Shown one piece after another: positions 37,752 through 46,246 of a DNA stretch of 64,000 nt (the stretch's first letter is position 1; each line of letters begins with the position of its first letter). Made by a program: the position numbers and the translations under genes. The notes beneath the pieces were generated by a model. It did not search any database and was not told the origin of the DNA. It saw only the letters and a list, made by a program, of their open reading frames with translations. The stretch lies in NCBI RefSeq assembly GCF_000219725.1, contig NC_015732.1, forward strand, positions 1,178,001-1,242,000, written 5' to 3'. The stretch is from Gracilinema caldarium DSM 7334. GTDB taxonomy: Bacteria > Spirochaetota > Spirochaetia > Treponematales > Breznakiellaceae.

Positions 37752-38359
37752 GAATAATAAATTTACTGTTTTTTATAGGTCTTTGCTTTTCTTTAATTAC
37801 TTGCAGCTTAAAAAAAGAAGATACTAAAGAAATGGATACAAACAAACTGCAACAATCGAACGAGAGTGTTAGTTTGGATGTTGCTAACCATGAAGATAGC
37901 CGTCTTACTAAGCTAAGCTCAAGTACATTTAAAGAAATCTTAGAACAAGATTGGGGTTTTACAATTGATATAATACCGATAGCTCTAAGTGAAGAAACGT
38001 ATCTTGGTGGTATAGTACGGAAAAATGGAATTTGGGTTGCTGGATATGATTCTGGATTTGCAACATGTGAATTAGTGAGCATGGAAATGCTACGATCCGA
38101 TATCGTACGGTTTGTAGTTGATATTTGGAAGAATGAGGATCCAGAGCGACCCTTTGCTGCACGACAACCAAATACACCTGCATACAGATTTTATGTCGAT
38201 TTATCTGAATCCGACTTTAGGGCCGCTGTACGTAAAGGGGTTCTTGAAAAAAAACAAGTGGTAGTTATCCCTGTTGAAGCTTATAATATAGCGGGCGAAC
38301 GCGTAGGAGAGTGGTTTCGAAACATTTCTACAGGAAATGATAAGAAAGAAAGTCAATAA
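37742..38359 (+). CDS. Lipoprotein, candidate immunity protein of cassette 5, 205 aa
   Basis: The ATG overlaps the end of the cassette by ten bases. The N terminus has a hydrophobic segment and a lipobox ending LITC at residue 21, followed by a Lys/Glu/Asp-rich linker. The mature domain (about residues 60-200) has no motif I can assign; it reads as mixed alpha/beta, with KEILEQDWGFTIDIIPI and a middle RFVVDIWKNEDPERPF. It pairs with an M23-like tip, as does the lipoprotein at 19230, but I see no clear similarity between the two proteins. The immunity role is inferred from position, export and shared AT-rich composition. Confidence 0.7.
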   Translation: MAIRIINLLFFIGLCFSLITCSLKKEDTKEMDTNKLQQSNESVSLDVANHEDSRLTKLSSSTFKEILEQDWGFTIDIIPIALSEETYLGGIVRKNGIWVAGYDSGFATCELVSMEMLRSDIVRFVVDIWKNEDPERPFAARQPNTPAYRFYVDLSESDFRAAVRKGVLEKKQVVVIPVEAYNIAGERVGEWFRNISTGNDKKESQ

Positions 38360-38493
38360 ACAAACTGAGTTAAGCTTCAACAAGTACTTTCGGGTATTTT
38401 TCCGGTTGTCAGCATGAAGCACATTTTTATTGGTTATGAAAACCAATTCATACAAAATAAGTCAAGATAGTTTACTACAGTATATCCCATTTT

Positions 38494-38830
38494 CCTCCCC
38501 CCCCCATCGTGGGGGTAGCGGAAGCCCCCGGAAAGGCGGGGGTGTGCAGACCATGAAGGCCGCATAACCCGCCTTAGACTCGAAAAGCGCACCAGGGCAA
38601 ACCAACCACCACCGATCCCCCCGCCCTGAGGAGGCTGGAGCGAGGGGGAGCCGCGGAAACAGCAGCCGTACAGCCTGAGTGATTGTCGGGAAGGGGGCGT
38701 TGGGAAAAGGTGGTGAGGGGTGGCGGAAAGAAACGAGGGGGCAGGGGGCCCCCTCGTTTCTTTAAGACAGGACCCCCGGAAATAGTACGCAAGCCCCCTT
38801 CCCGATACTACGCAAGGGAAGTGCTCCCCC
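38494..38830. repeat. Cassette-border repeat 5 (type 2 hairpin)
   Basis: Full-length copy carrying the type 2 inner hairpin (AAAGAAACGAGGGGG and its complement). It ends GTGCTCCCCC, and homology then enters the giant gene near 17503, as in the other type 2 copies. Confidence 0.85.
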
Positions 38831-40566
38831 TTTTAGAGTTGCACCTTGGCAAAAACGGTGCGACAATGAACGTGGGGATGGGAGGAGCCGATGTGAGCCT
38901 GGGGACTGTGGCACAAAGTATCGCAGGACTGGATGCCTGGCGGGTGAATGCAGAGCTGTGGACGAGCAAACAGGATGAAGCCCACAAATACACCAGCGGT
39001 ATGCGGACCCTGTATTCGGTGGGAGGGGCACAGGAGCTTGCCCTGTACCAGGAACTCTTGAGCGGAAAGACGAATATAGAGGAGCTTGCCAGCGGAGACT
39101 ATAAAGCAAAGACCGAAGCGAATGGGGATGGCACAAAAACCATCTATCTGGGGCAGGGAGCCCTTGCTGATGGCAGCCGCTTTGGTCTCAACATTCTGTT
39201 AGCCCACGAAGCGTACCGGAACGGTATAGATGATGGAGTAGAAGGCCAGCGGATAGAGACCCAGCAGGCAGTCCTGGGACACATAGGGGCTGCTTTTGCC
39301 TTAGCCCAGACCTACGGGATGGGGAGCATCGGGGAAGCCATGACCGGTGAAGTGAACACCTACCTGGAAGCACTGAAAAGCAACAACTATGAAGCCCTGG
39401 GTAAGCTGCTTGCGGGCTATGATGCGAGTAAAGATTATTGGTTAATTAAAATGGACGGAACCATAGAAGATACAGAAGAGAGAGCGTTTTATAGAGAATA
39501 TATTGATGCAAATGGTAACATAAAAAGAGAAAAAATAGAAGGTTCTGAATATACAGGTTCGAGGATGTTAGCGCTCTACAATTTTCTTGGTGATAAAATG
39601 ATACAGAAAATGTATGAAGAATCACTAACATCACCATCAAAGTTAGCCACAGTACCAAAAACGGATATCTTTTCATTTAATGATAAAGTACTTCAAGATG
39701 TTTTGGGGTGGTCTAAAAAGGATAAAATACTAGCACGTAAAGAAGGATTTTGTATGGCGGATCTCACAGAAGAACAAAAGAAGAAATTAGTTATAGAACA
39801 GCTACTAGTACAAAATGGATATACTTATGGGAAAGATATTTGGATTGGAACTGGGATGAAGGTCCCAGGTATGAAGGCAAATGAATCGATAGGGATACGT
39901 CTTGTTAATGGGCAATGGGAAAAGTTTACAGCAGGGATGGAAATAAGGAGGGATGCTGATGCTTTCGATGTTTGGAAAAATAATGTAGCTTCCAATGATT
40001 ATAATGTAAAAGATAGTGCGGATGTGTCTTTTTACAAGAGAAATCTCGATACCGGTGTAACAGAGTTATATAATGGAGCAACAACAAACTGGGCAAGCAT
40101 TGATAAAAAGAGTAGTGGAACTGAAGTTTCAATTGGAGGTAATACATATAAAGGAAATACCATAGTTTCAGAATGGTTCAAAATGCATTTTATTGATTAT
40201 CCTGTCGCTACGTACGGTGTTGCATATGTAGGTGTTTTAACTGATGCTCAGATTTTAAGTGATACAGCGGGTACTCAAATACTAACGAAAGCCGGAAGAA
40301 GAACAGGGTATCCTACCGAGGATCGGTGGCTTTTCCATTCTTTTGATAAAGGAGCGAGTTCTGCTGGCTGTATCGGACCGATGAGTGATATAAATTCTCC
40401 AATAATATGGAATTCTGCTGCTTATTCTACATCAGGTAGTCAATCAGGAGCCTACTATATGCAACAAATAGTAAATCAACTGATGAGTCAGTGGGGAATA
40501 TATAAAGGATATGAGTTTTCAGTGCATTTAGTAGGGCAGCAGACACCTACTTACTACAAATATTAG
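38683..40566 (+). CDS. Silent toxin cassette 6: L,D-transpeptidase-like domain
   Basis: The frame opens in the border repeat and runs into homology from about 38834, matching the giant gene from near 17503. The first 50 or so residues are translated repeat. No signal peptide is seen. The junction near 39441 reads YDASKDYWLI, a diverged form. The tip has a helical segment with DKVLQDVLGW, matching QTLKDVLG of cassettes 4 and 7, and near the end EDRWLFH....SSAGCIG with H552 and C563. This is the same His...(S/T)xGC pattern, closest to YkuD-type L,D-transpeptidases or related wall-cutting enzymes. The next gene is of the glycan-binding family, as in cassettes 4 and 7. Confidence 0.75.
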   Translation: MSGRGRWEKVVRGGGKKRGGRGPPRFFKTGPPEIVRKPPSRYYAREVLPLLELHLGKNGATMNVGMGGADVSLGTVAQSIAGLDAWRVNAELWTSKQDEAHKYTSGMRTLYSVGGAQELALYQELLSGKTNIEELASGDYKAKTEANGDGTKTIYLGQGALADGSRFGLNILLAHEAYRNGIDDGVEGQRIETQQAVLGHIGAAFALAQTYGMGSIGEAMTGEVNTYLEALKSNNYEALGKLLAGYDASKDYWLIKMDGTIEDTEERAFYREYIDANGNIKREKIEGSEYTGSRMLALYNFLGDKMIQKMYEESLTSPSKLATVPKTDIFSFNDKVLQDVLGWSKKDKILARKEGFCMADLTEEQKKKLVIEQLLVQNGYTYGKDIWIGTGMKVPGMKANESIGIRLVNGQWEKFTAGMEIRRDADAFDVWKNNVASNDYNVKDSADVSFYKRNLDTGVTELYNGATTNWASIDKKSSGTEVSIGGNTYKGNTIVSEWFKMHFIDYPVATYGVAYVGVLTDAQILSDTAGTQILTKAGRRTGYPTEDRWLFHSFDKGASSAGCIGPMSDINSPIIWNSAAYSTSGSQSGAYYMQQIVNQLMSQWGIYKGYEFSVHLVGQQTPTYYKY

Positions 40567-40593
40567 TGAGTATCACATATGGAGACGGCGAAT

Positions 40594-41679
40594 ATGAAAG
40601 GGAAAATGGTATCTGTGTTTCTTATAATGCTTACGGTGTTTTTGAATGCCCAGGAACTGCTCTGGTTTCCAATGGATTCGACATGGTTTGGTGCGAATAC
40701 TGGGAAAAAATCAACTGTGCAGTTCATAGAATATAATGATTTTAAAATTATTATTTATAATAAATTTTTGTTTTTTTTAAATAACACTGATAATTATGAT
40801 AATTTTAAGAGTCTGTTATATGAAATAAGTGAAATAATTATAGATTCTAGTACAGGATATAGATATTACAATGCAAAACATCTAGGTAGCAAAGAAAATA
40901 CAAGAATATATTTATTACAAAGCAAAGATTATATAATAATTATTGAAAAAAAAATTGAAAATAACGTTGTTAATTTAATGTATGGTTTTGATCATATAGA
41001 AAATTATAAAAAGTCAATAGAAGAAATGATAGAGCATAGGAGAAGAGCAAGAGTAGGTGATGGGTTTTTTGAATATGAGTATATAGATAGCGGTATCAAA
41101 TCTGTAGATGCTTCATCTTATTTAACAGAGACTATCGCTAATAAAATGGTTGATTATAAACCTGCATACTTAATTAATAGAATATGTAAACTACAAGAAA
41201 ATATAGATGTTTCTTTTCCTATCTTTGACAATTTTATGCGCTGTTGGGCCGAGGGAGTTCCCGGTGACGGAATTGGACAGTGGCTTGAAGTAGAATTTAC
41301 AAGGTTTAGCGATGAGATTATGATTTTAAATGGATATGTAGATTTTAGAAACATGAGTGCTTATAAGAATAATAATCGGTTAAAGAAAATCAGAGTAGAA
41401 TCCGAACAACCAAAATTTAGCATTGAATATACGCTTCCTGATTATGTTGCATATCATTCTGTGCCACTTCCGCAAAAGACAAAGAAGGTAAAGATTACCA
41501 TACTTGAAGTATACAAAGGCCTTAAATACGATGACACATGCGTGACAGCAATTGCATTACCACAAGAACGAACTCGGAGTATTGAAGAAGAAAAACAAGA
41601 GGTCATTCAATATTTAAGGAAAATACATGTATTTGAATATTTAGAACGATATAAAAAAGAGATAAGGAACAAGAATTAA
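40594..41679 (+). CDS. Exported protein with NADase-type glycan-binding domain, candidate immunity protein of cassette 6, 361 aa
   Basis: I prefer the ATG at 40594, which has GGAG eight bases before it and gives a compact signal peptide ending LNAQ. An ATG at 40579 is also possible. The C-terminal domain matches the proteins at 30930 and 43919: CWAEGVPGDGIG, then IMILNGYVDF, then YKNNNRLKKI, then KYDDTCVTAI. The N-terminal half is AT-rich, diverged and unassigned. The shared motif SYLTETI lies between the halves. It follows an L,D-transpeptidase-like tip. A protective wall-binding or enzyme-blocking role is inferred. Confidence 0.75.
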   Translation: MKGKMVSVFLIMLTVFLNAQELLWFPMDSTWFGANTGKKSTVQFIEYNDFKIIIYNKFLFFLNNTDNYDNFKSLLYEISEIIIDSSTGYRYYNAKHLGSKENTRIYLLQSKDYIIIIEKKIENNVVNLMYGFDHIENYKKSIEEMIEHRRRARVGDGFFEYEYIDSGIKSVDASSYLTETIANKMVDYKPAYLINRICKLQENIDVSFPIFDNFMRCWAEGVPGDGIGQWLEVEFTRFSDEIMILNGYVDFRNMSAYKNNNRLKKIRVESEQPKFSIEYTLPDYVAYHSVPLPQKTKKVKITILEVYKGLKYDDTCVTAIALPQERTRSIEEEKQEVIQYLRKIHVFEYLERYKKEIRNKN

Positions 41680-41731
41680 ATTATGAGAGTTTGGCTCTTT
41701 TTTATATAAATGGTTTTACTACTCTATTTAA

Positions 41732-41870
41732 CAGTGTTTGGAAAAGTCCAGGTCCGTAACAAAGGGGTTGTTGATACAGGACTTGAGTATATGATAGGGC
41801 CTTGGGAATGAGAAAAGAAATCTTAACAAAACTGTATCGTGTGGTTGAGACATGGGAAAATGGTAGCATT
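41732..41870 (-). pseudogene. Short remnant of an Rpn-type nuclease gene
   Basis: This stretch is nearly the same as 24573-24715 and on the minus strand still reads as the N-terminal part of an Rpn protein (SCINNPFV..LDFSK), broken by frameshifts and ending soon after. It lies directly before a border repeat, as at 24418. Confidence 0.6.
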
Positions 41871-41895
41871 GGAAGAGCTGGCAGACAAGAGGAGT

Positions 41896-42215
41896 AGGGG
41901 TAGCGGAAGCCCCCGGAAGGGCGGGGTATGCTGGTCCGTAAGGCTCCATCCCCCACCTCAGACACGAAAAGTGCAGAAGGGCCAACTAACCACCACCGAG
42001 GCTCCCGCCCTGAGGAGGCTGGAGCGAGGGGGAGCCGCGGCAACCGAAGCCGTACACCCTGAGTGATTGACGGGAAGGGGGCGTTGAGAAAAGGTGGTGA
42101 GGGGTGGCGGAAAGAAACGAGGGGGCAGGGGGTCCCCCTCGTTTCTTTAAGACAGGACCCCCGGAAATAGTACGCAAGCCCCCTTCCCGAAACTACGCAA
42201 GGGAAGTGCTCCCCC
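41896..42215. repeat. Cassette-border repeat 6 (type 2 hairpin)
   Basis: Full-length copy with the type 2 inner hairpin. Its first half is most like that of repeat 2, and both are preceded by the same Rpn remnant. It ends GTGCTCCCCC and leads into the last cassette. Confidence 0.85.
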
Positions 42216-43912
42216 TTTTAGAGTTGCACCTGGGTAAAAACGGTGCGACAATGAACATCGGGATGGGAGGAGCCGATGTGAGCCTGGGGACGATTGCAGA
42301 AAGCATGAGCGGCCTACGGGATACCCTAAAGATAAGCGGGGCAAAGCTAGCAAGCCTTGCAGGCCACTATGAAGGGGTATCAACCTTAAATGCGGTGAAC
42401 ATGCTGGGCTATTCGGGGGATACAAATAACTTTGCCCTGGGTCGCGCTATCTGGGACGATAGGAGAAAGGTGCGGTATAGCAAGGATTTAAAGACAGCCG
42501 ATGGCTATTACGGAGCATATAACGGAACAGATATACCGAATGAAATACAACTTTCAAGCGATTTTTTAGGTAAAGGAAAAGAGCTCGCTGCAAAGCTTGC
42601 AGCTGTGATGGCCCATGAGGGGACCCATGTGGCGGGGAATCGGTATGAAGCAGTAGCGCATCAGCAGGGGCTACAGACCTATGGAACCTTACTTGAGATC
42701 TTCGGCTTACAGGGTGATCGTGAATTTGCCCTGGGTATGATTGCCGCACTGTTGGATCCAGCATCATATAAAGAAAATGAAAGCTCAAAACAAAACATGG
42801 AAATACGGGTATATGCAAATGGTACCCACAAGATTTTTGATAATAAACAGAAAGCCTTAACCTTTACCTATTTGAATGCAGAAGGAGACAAAGTTGGTGG
42901 GTATACCATTAATGATCCCAGTATACAAGCCATGCCTGGAAGGGCTGCTGCATTGGCAAAAATATGGGGTCTTGAAAAGATAGAAGATCAGTTGGGGAGT
43001 TCATTAAATAGCACAGATACTTATGATTATCAGACACTGAAAGATGTTTTGGGACTTTCTGATGCAGAAATACGAAAGGTACAACGCAGCGGAACATTAC
43101 CGAATAATATTACAGAAGCACAACGCTTGAGTTTAGCAGGAGATGCCTTACTAAAACGTGCAGGAGGAGTTTGGGATACAACAGAAAATGTATGGTCTGG
43201 AATGGATTTGTCACTAACCAATACCGTTCTACCTGGAGGTCTGTATGGATGGCTTAACGAGCAGGGCACATACGAATTTGCAGCCACATCGATGAATATC
43301 ATTCGAAATCCCTTAAGTTATTTTGTTAGAAACTCAAAAGAAGCCCCAAATTTAGCTTATGCTGGAAAAGATAGTGTTGAAGTAACCCAGTGGGACCTTG
43401 AAGGTAATATGCTTATGGGACCACAGCGATTTAATGGATTTACCTCAGTGCAGACAATATTTGATGATAATGAATATGATGCTTTTGTACAGGTGCCATG
43501 GAGTTCAGTATATAATAGTCATGGAATGGTGAATGTAGGTCCAGAAACACTTATGAAGGGAGATATTGGATTTGTATTATTACAATATCCTGATAACAGC
43601 AAAATCGATTTATGGGGCATTGCAAAGGATGATCCTTATTTACGAGCCGTTATGGGAACAATCATGGCAGGCACAAGAGTAAAACCAGATGGAAGCACAA
43701 CCTTATCAAATGCATCAATAGCAATGCATCCTACGATCAATTTTGGTAATACTGGTTGTCCTGTAACTGGAAATTGGGGTGGACAAACGGGTGTAACATT
43801 ATTTACCAATTTTACATCATATTTAACAAATGATTTAAAACTTCCTTACGGCTATGTGTTGTATGGAAAGCTAATAGAACAAAATAATCCCTATATCAAG
43901 GTAGGAAGGTAG
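42104..43912 (+). CDS. Silent toxin cassette 7: diverged pre-toxin domain with HEGTH motif plus L,D-transpeptidase-like tip
   Basis: The frame opens in the border repeat and enters homology near 42219, but only about 90 bp match the giant gene. After that the pre-toxin domain is a different version. It has an intact zinc-protease motif, HEGTH (H171, E172, H175) with a possible third ligand E182, where the other cassettes have HEAYR. The tip then has TYDYQTLKDVLG and, near the end, MHPTINFGNTGC with H542 and C552, the His...TxGC pattern seen in cassettes 4 and 6. No signal peptide or good start site is visible. A glycan-binding-type gene follows after six bases. Confidence 0.75.
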   Translation: MAERNEGAGGPPRFFKTGPPEIVRKPPSRNYAREVLPLLELHLGKNGATMNIGMGGADVSLGTIAESMSGLRDTLKISGAKLASLAGHYEGVSTLNAVNMLGYSGDTNNFALGRAIWDDRRKVRYSKDLKTADGYYGAYNGTDIPNEIQLSSDFLGKGKELAAKLAAVMAHEGTHVAGNRYEAVAHQQGLQTYGTLLEIFGLQGDREFALGMIAALLDPASYKENESSKQNMEIRVYANGTHKIFDNKQKALTFTYLNAEGDKVGGYTINDPSIQAMPGRAAALAKIWGLEKIEDQLGSSLNSTDTYDYQTLKDVLGLSDAEIRKVQRSGTLPNNITEAQRLSLAGDALLKRAGGVWDTTENVWSGMDLSLTNTVLPGGLYGWLNEQGTYEFAATSMNIIRNPLSYFVRNSKEAPNLAYAGKDSVEVTQWDLEGNMLMGPQRFNGFTSVQTIFDDNEYDAFVQVPWSSVYNSHGMVNVGPETLMKGDIGFVLLQYPDNSKIDLWGIAKDDPYLRAVMGTIMAGTRVKPDGSTTLSNASIAMHPTINFGNTGCPVTGNWGGQTGVTLFTNFTSYLTNDLKLPYGYVLYGKLIEQNNPYIKVGR

Positions 43913-43918
43913 GTTGCC

Positions 43919-44959
43919 ATGAAGAATAAATTACTTACACTTTTTAACATGTCATTAGTAATATTCAATATCTTTGGGGAAGAACAGGATGTATGGATAT
44001 TTCCTACAATTTCATACATTCAAAGAATTGAAAATTATAATACCAATTTTGATTTTATTAATTCACATTATAAGTATTATAGTCTTGAAAAGCCATTACA
44101 CGATTACCCCTTTATCGTGGCAGATAACAATTATATCTATCTTAGAGAGACGAAACCAATCTTAAGGATAGAACGAAAGAGGATACAGACCGAAGCAGAT
44201 GGCTTTCAGACAGTTCAAGAAGGAGATACGAAATGGGTCATCATAACTGGTGGTGGATATGTAGCAAAAAATAGAATACCACCAAAGTTGAGCGAATCTT
44301 ATGTTAGCAATTTTAAACGATTGCAAGAGTTCCAGGAAGGATTATTACAGAAAAACCTCAATTTACGTAATCCTTATTTTGATGTTACTTTTATACTTCC
44401 ACAAGTGATAAAAAGAGTAACATTATCTAGCCCATTTTTAGAAGAAACAATTCGAGGTGTTAAGTATCTATATAATGATGATATAATACAGTACCGCTGG
44501 TTTTATTATTATTTAAATAGAGGTTTAGTAGCAATGTACTTTGTAAATGATCCAACCCCAATGGTGGAAGGAGCTCCGGGAAATGGGGTAGGCCTCACGA
44601 TAGATATAGAATTCCATATACCAAGTGATAATGTGGTCGTCTTAAATGGTTTTGTGGATATGGAACGAAGACACTTATATAAACGTAATGCCAGAATGAA
44701 AAAAGTTGCAGTACAGAGTGAAACGTTTGCGTTTGAGTACGAATTTGAAGACTATGTTCATTTTGCACAAATAGATTTTCCTGAAACAACAAATAAAGTT
44801 CGATTAACAGTACTCGAGGTGTTTGAAGGGAGCCACTATGATGATTTATGTATATCAGGCCTCTTCACAAATCCAGATATCAAGCATACTCGTAACAGCC
44901 CGTTAGTATATGAATTATTACATGAGGCTCAAAGAGAGCCTGTAACAATTTTTGTGTAA
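43919..44959 (+). CDS. Exported protein with NADase-type glycan-binding domain, candidate immunity protein of cassette 7, 346 aa; 3' end formed by an IS element
   Basis: The ATG follows AGGTAGG. The N terminus is a signal peptide ending near FGEE. The C-terminal domain matches those at 30930 and 40594: VEGAPGNGVG, then VVVLNGFVDM, then Y.RNARMKKV, then YDDLCISGL. The shared middle motif is SPFLEETI. The last codons (about EPVTIFV and the TAA) come from the left inverted repeat of the IS256-family element, so the natural end has been replaced. The relatives have only about 30 residues after the domain, so the loss is small and the fold is probably intact. Confidence 0.75.
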   Translation: MKNKLLTLFNMSLVIFNIFGEEQDVWIFPTISYIQRIENYNTNFDFINSHYKYYSLEKPLHDYPFIVADNNYIYLRETKPILRIERKRIQTEADGFQTVQEGDTKWVIITGGGYVAKNRIPPKLSESYVSNFKRLQEFQEGLLQKNLNLRNPYFDVTFILPQVIKRVTLSSPFLEETIRGVKYLYNDDIIQYRWFYYYLNRGLVAMYFVNDPTPMVEGAPGNGVGLTIDIEFHIPSDNVVVLNGFVDMERRHLYKRNARMKKVAVQSETFAFEYEFEDYVHFAQIDFPETTNKVRLTVLEVFEGSHYDDLCISGLFTNPDIKHTRNSPLVYELLHEAQREPVTIFV

Positions 44960-46232
44960 ACGGCTATACTACAAGAAGGAGTACGTATGGCCATTACCAA
45001 AGAAGTTCTGGATGAATTAATGAAAGAGTATCGAGGTCCTGATGATCTCATAGGTCCCGACGGCCTGCTGAAGCAGTTAACCAAAGCCCTGATAGAGCGG
45101 TCCATGGGAGCAGAGCTCACTGAACATGTGGGCTACGAAAAGCATGACCAGGGTGAAAAACCAACGACTAACCGACGGAACGGGAAAACGAAAAAGACCC
45201 TTAGAACCGATCAGGGGCCAATAGAAATCGAGGTCCCACGAGATCGGGATGGCACCTTTGAACCAGCTATCGTCCCCAAACATCAACGGGAGTTTAAAGG
45301 CTTTGATGACAAAATCCTGTCCATGTACGATCGAGGGATGACGACCCGAGAAATTGCAGGACACCTCAAAGAGATATATCAGGTTGATGTATCCCCAGAG
45401 CTGATTAGCCGGGCAATCGATTCGGTTAAAGAATTATTAGACACCTGGCGGAATCGGACCCTGGATTCCTTGTACCCCATCGTGTTTCTCGACGCCATTG
45501 TGCTCAATGTCCGAGATGATGGGAACGTAGCTAAAAAAGCCCTGTATCTAGCCCTCGGCATCACTATAACGGGCAAAAAAGAGCTCTTAGGGCTTTGGAT
45601 CGACCAGGCAGAAGGAGCATCATTTTGGCTGCGGGTGCTTAATGAGCTTAAGAATCGGGGTGTCCAGGATATTTTAATAGCAGCCGTAGATGGTTTAAGC
45701 GGCTTCCCTGAAGCGATTACCACGGTATTCCCCAAAACGGAAGTCCAACTCTGTATGGTCCACATGGTGCGTAACTCGTTGAAATACGTGCCCTATAAGG
45801 ACCGGAAAGCAGTAGCTGCGGACCTTAAAAAGATTTACACTGCGGCAAGTGAAACTGCAGCAGAAGAGGAACTCACTCAATTTGCCCAACGGTGGGATAC
45901 TAAGTACCCCATGATTGCTCGATCGTGGAAAATGCGTTGGGCAGAAGTAGTGCCCTTTTTTAAATACCCGGAACCAATACGCAAAGTGATCTACACCACG
46001 AATGCGATTGAATCGTTAAATTACTCAATCCGAAGAATCACTAAAAACAGGTTGAGCTTTCCCACAACCGATGCAGCGCTAAAGCTGGTATTTATGGGAT
46101 TACAACATATCTCTAAAAAATGGACCATGCCTATCCGAGACTGGGGTATGGCAATGCATCAATTCAGCATCTTTTATGGCGATCGGGTATCGCTATGACA
46201 ATTACCGTTTACACAAAATTAGGGATAGGCTC
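44936..46232 (+). mobile_element. IS256-family insertion sequence, about 1.3 kb
   Basis: The left end (44936-44963) and right end (about 46205-46232) are imperfect inverted repeats of 28 bp, sharing GAGCCT at the tip and TTTTGTGTAAACGG inside. The length and a single transposase gene fit IS256. I see no direct target duplication at the flanks, and the right flank is a broken IS66 gene, so a deletion after insertion is likely. Confidence 0.8.
44987..46198 (+). CDS. IS256-family (Mutator-type) transposase, 403 aa
   Basis: The length and motifs are those of the family: an N-terminal region with GPDGLLKQLTKALIERSM, a region NGKTKKTL and then the DDE core. The catalytic aspartates fit the segments YPIVFLDAI and IAAVDGLSGF, and the glutamate lies in TTNAIESLN. 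The start has AAGGAG eight bases upstream. The frame is intact from start to stop, so the element may still be active. Its composition differs from the AT-rich immunity gene before it. Confidence 0.93.
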   Translation: MAITKEVLDELMKEYRGPDDLIGPDGLLKQLTKALIERSMGAELTEHVGYEKHDQGEKPTTNRRNGKTKKTLRTDQGPIEIEVPRDRDGTFEPAIVPKHQREFKGFDDKILSMYDRGMTTREIAGHLKEIYQVDVSPELISRAIDSVKELLDTWRNRTLDSLYPIVFLDAIVLNVRDDGNVAKKALYLALGITITGKKELLGLWIDQAEGASFWLRVLNELKNRGVQDILIAAVDGLSGFPEAITTVFPKTEVQLCMVHMVRNSLKYVPYKDRKAVAADLKKIYTAASETAAEEELTQFAQRWDTKYPMIARSWKMRWAEVVPFFKYPEPIRKVIYTTNAIESLNYSIRRITKNRLSFPTTDAALKLVFMGLQHISKKWTMPIRDWGMAMHQFSIFYGDRVSL

Positions 46233-46246
46233 TTAAAAATGGAACC

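Noticed and set aside
19763-42215. Integron with attC sites and gene cassettes
   Set aside because: Tandem cassettes with folded borders suggest it, but the core sites of attC are not found in the repeats, no integrase gene is present, and the cassettes begin inside a coding region with long homology arms.
19763-42215. CRISPR array
   Set aside because: The repeats are over 300 bp long and kilobases apart, with genes between them.
8176-44959. CdiA/two-partner or Rhs-type toxin
   Set aside because: No TpsB-type transporter, no hemagglutinin repeats, no VENN motif and no YD repeats are present. The body of the giant protein is helical and charged.
15174-44959. Diversity-generating retroelement
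   Set aside because: Variation is by whole-domain replacement and not by scattered substitutions at adenines, and no reverse transcriptase is found.
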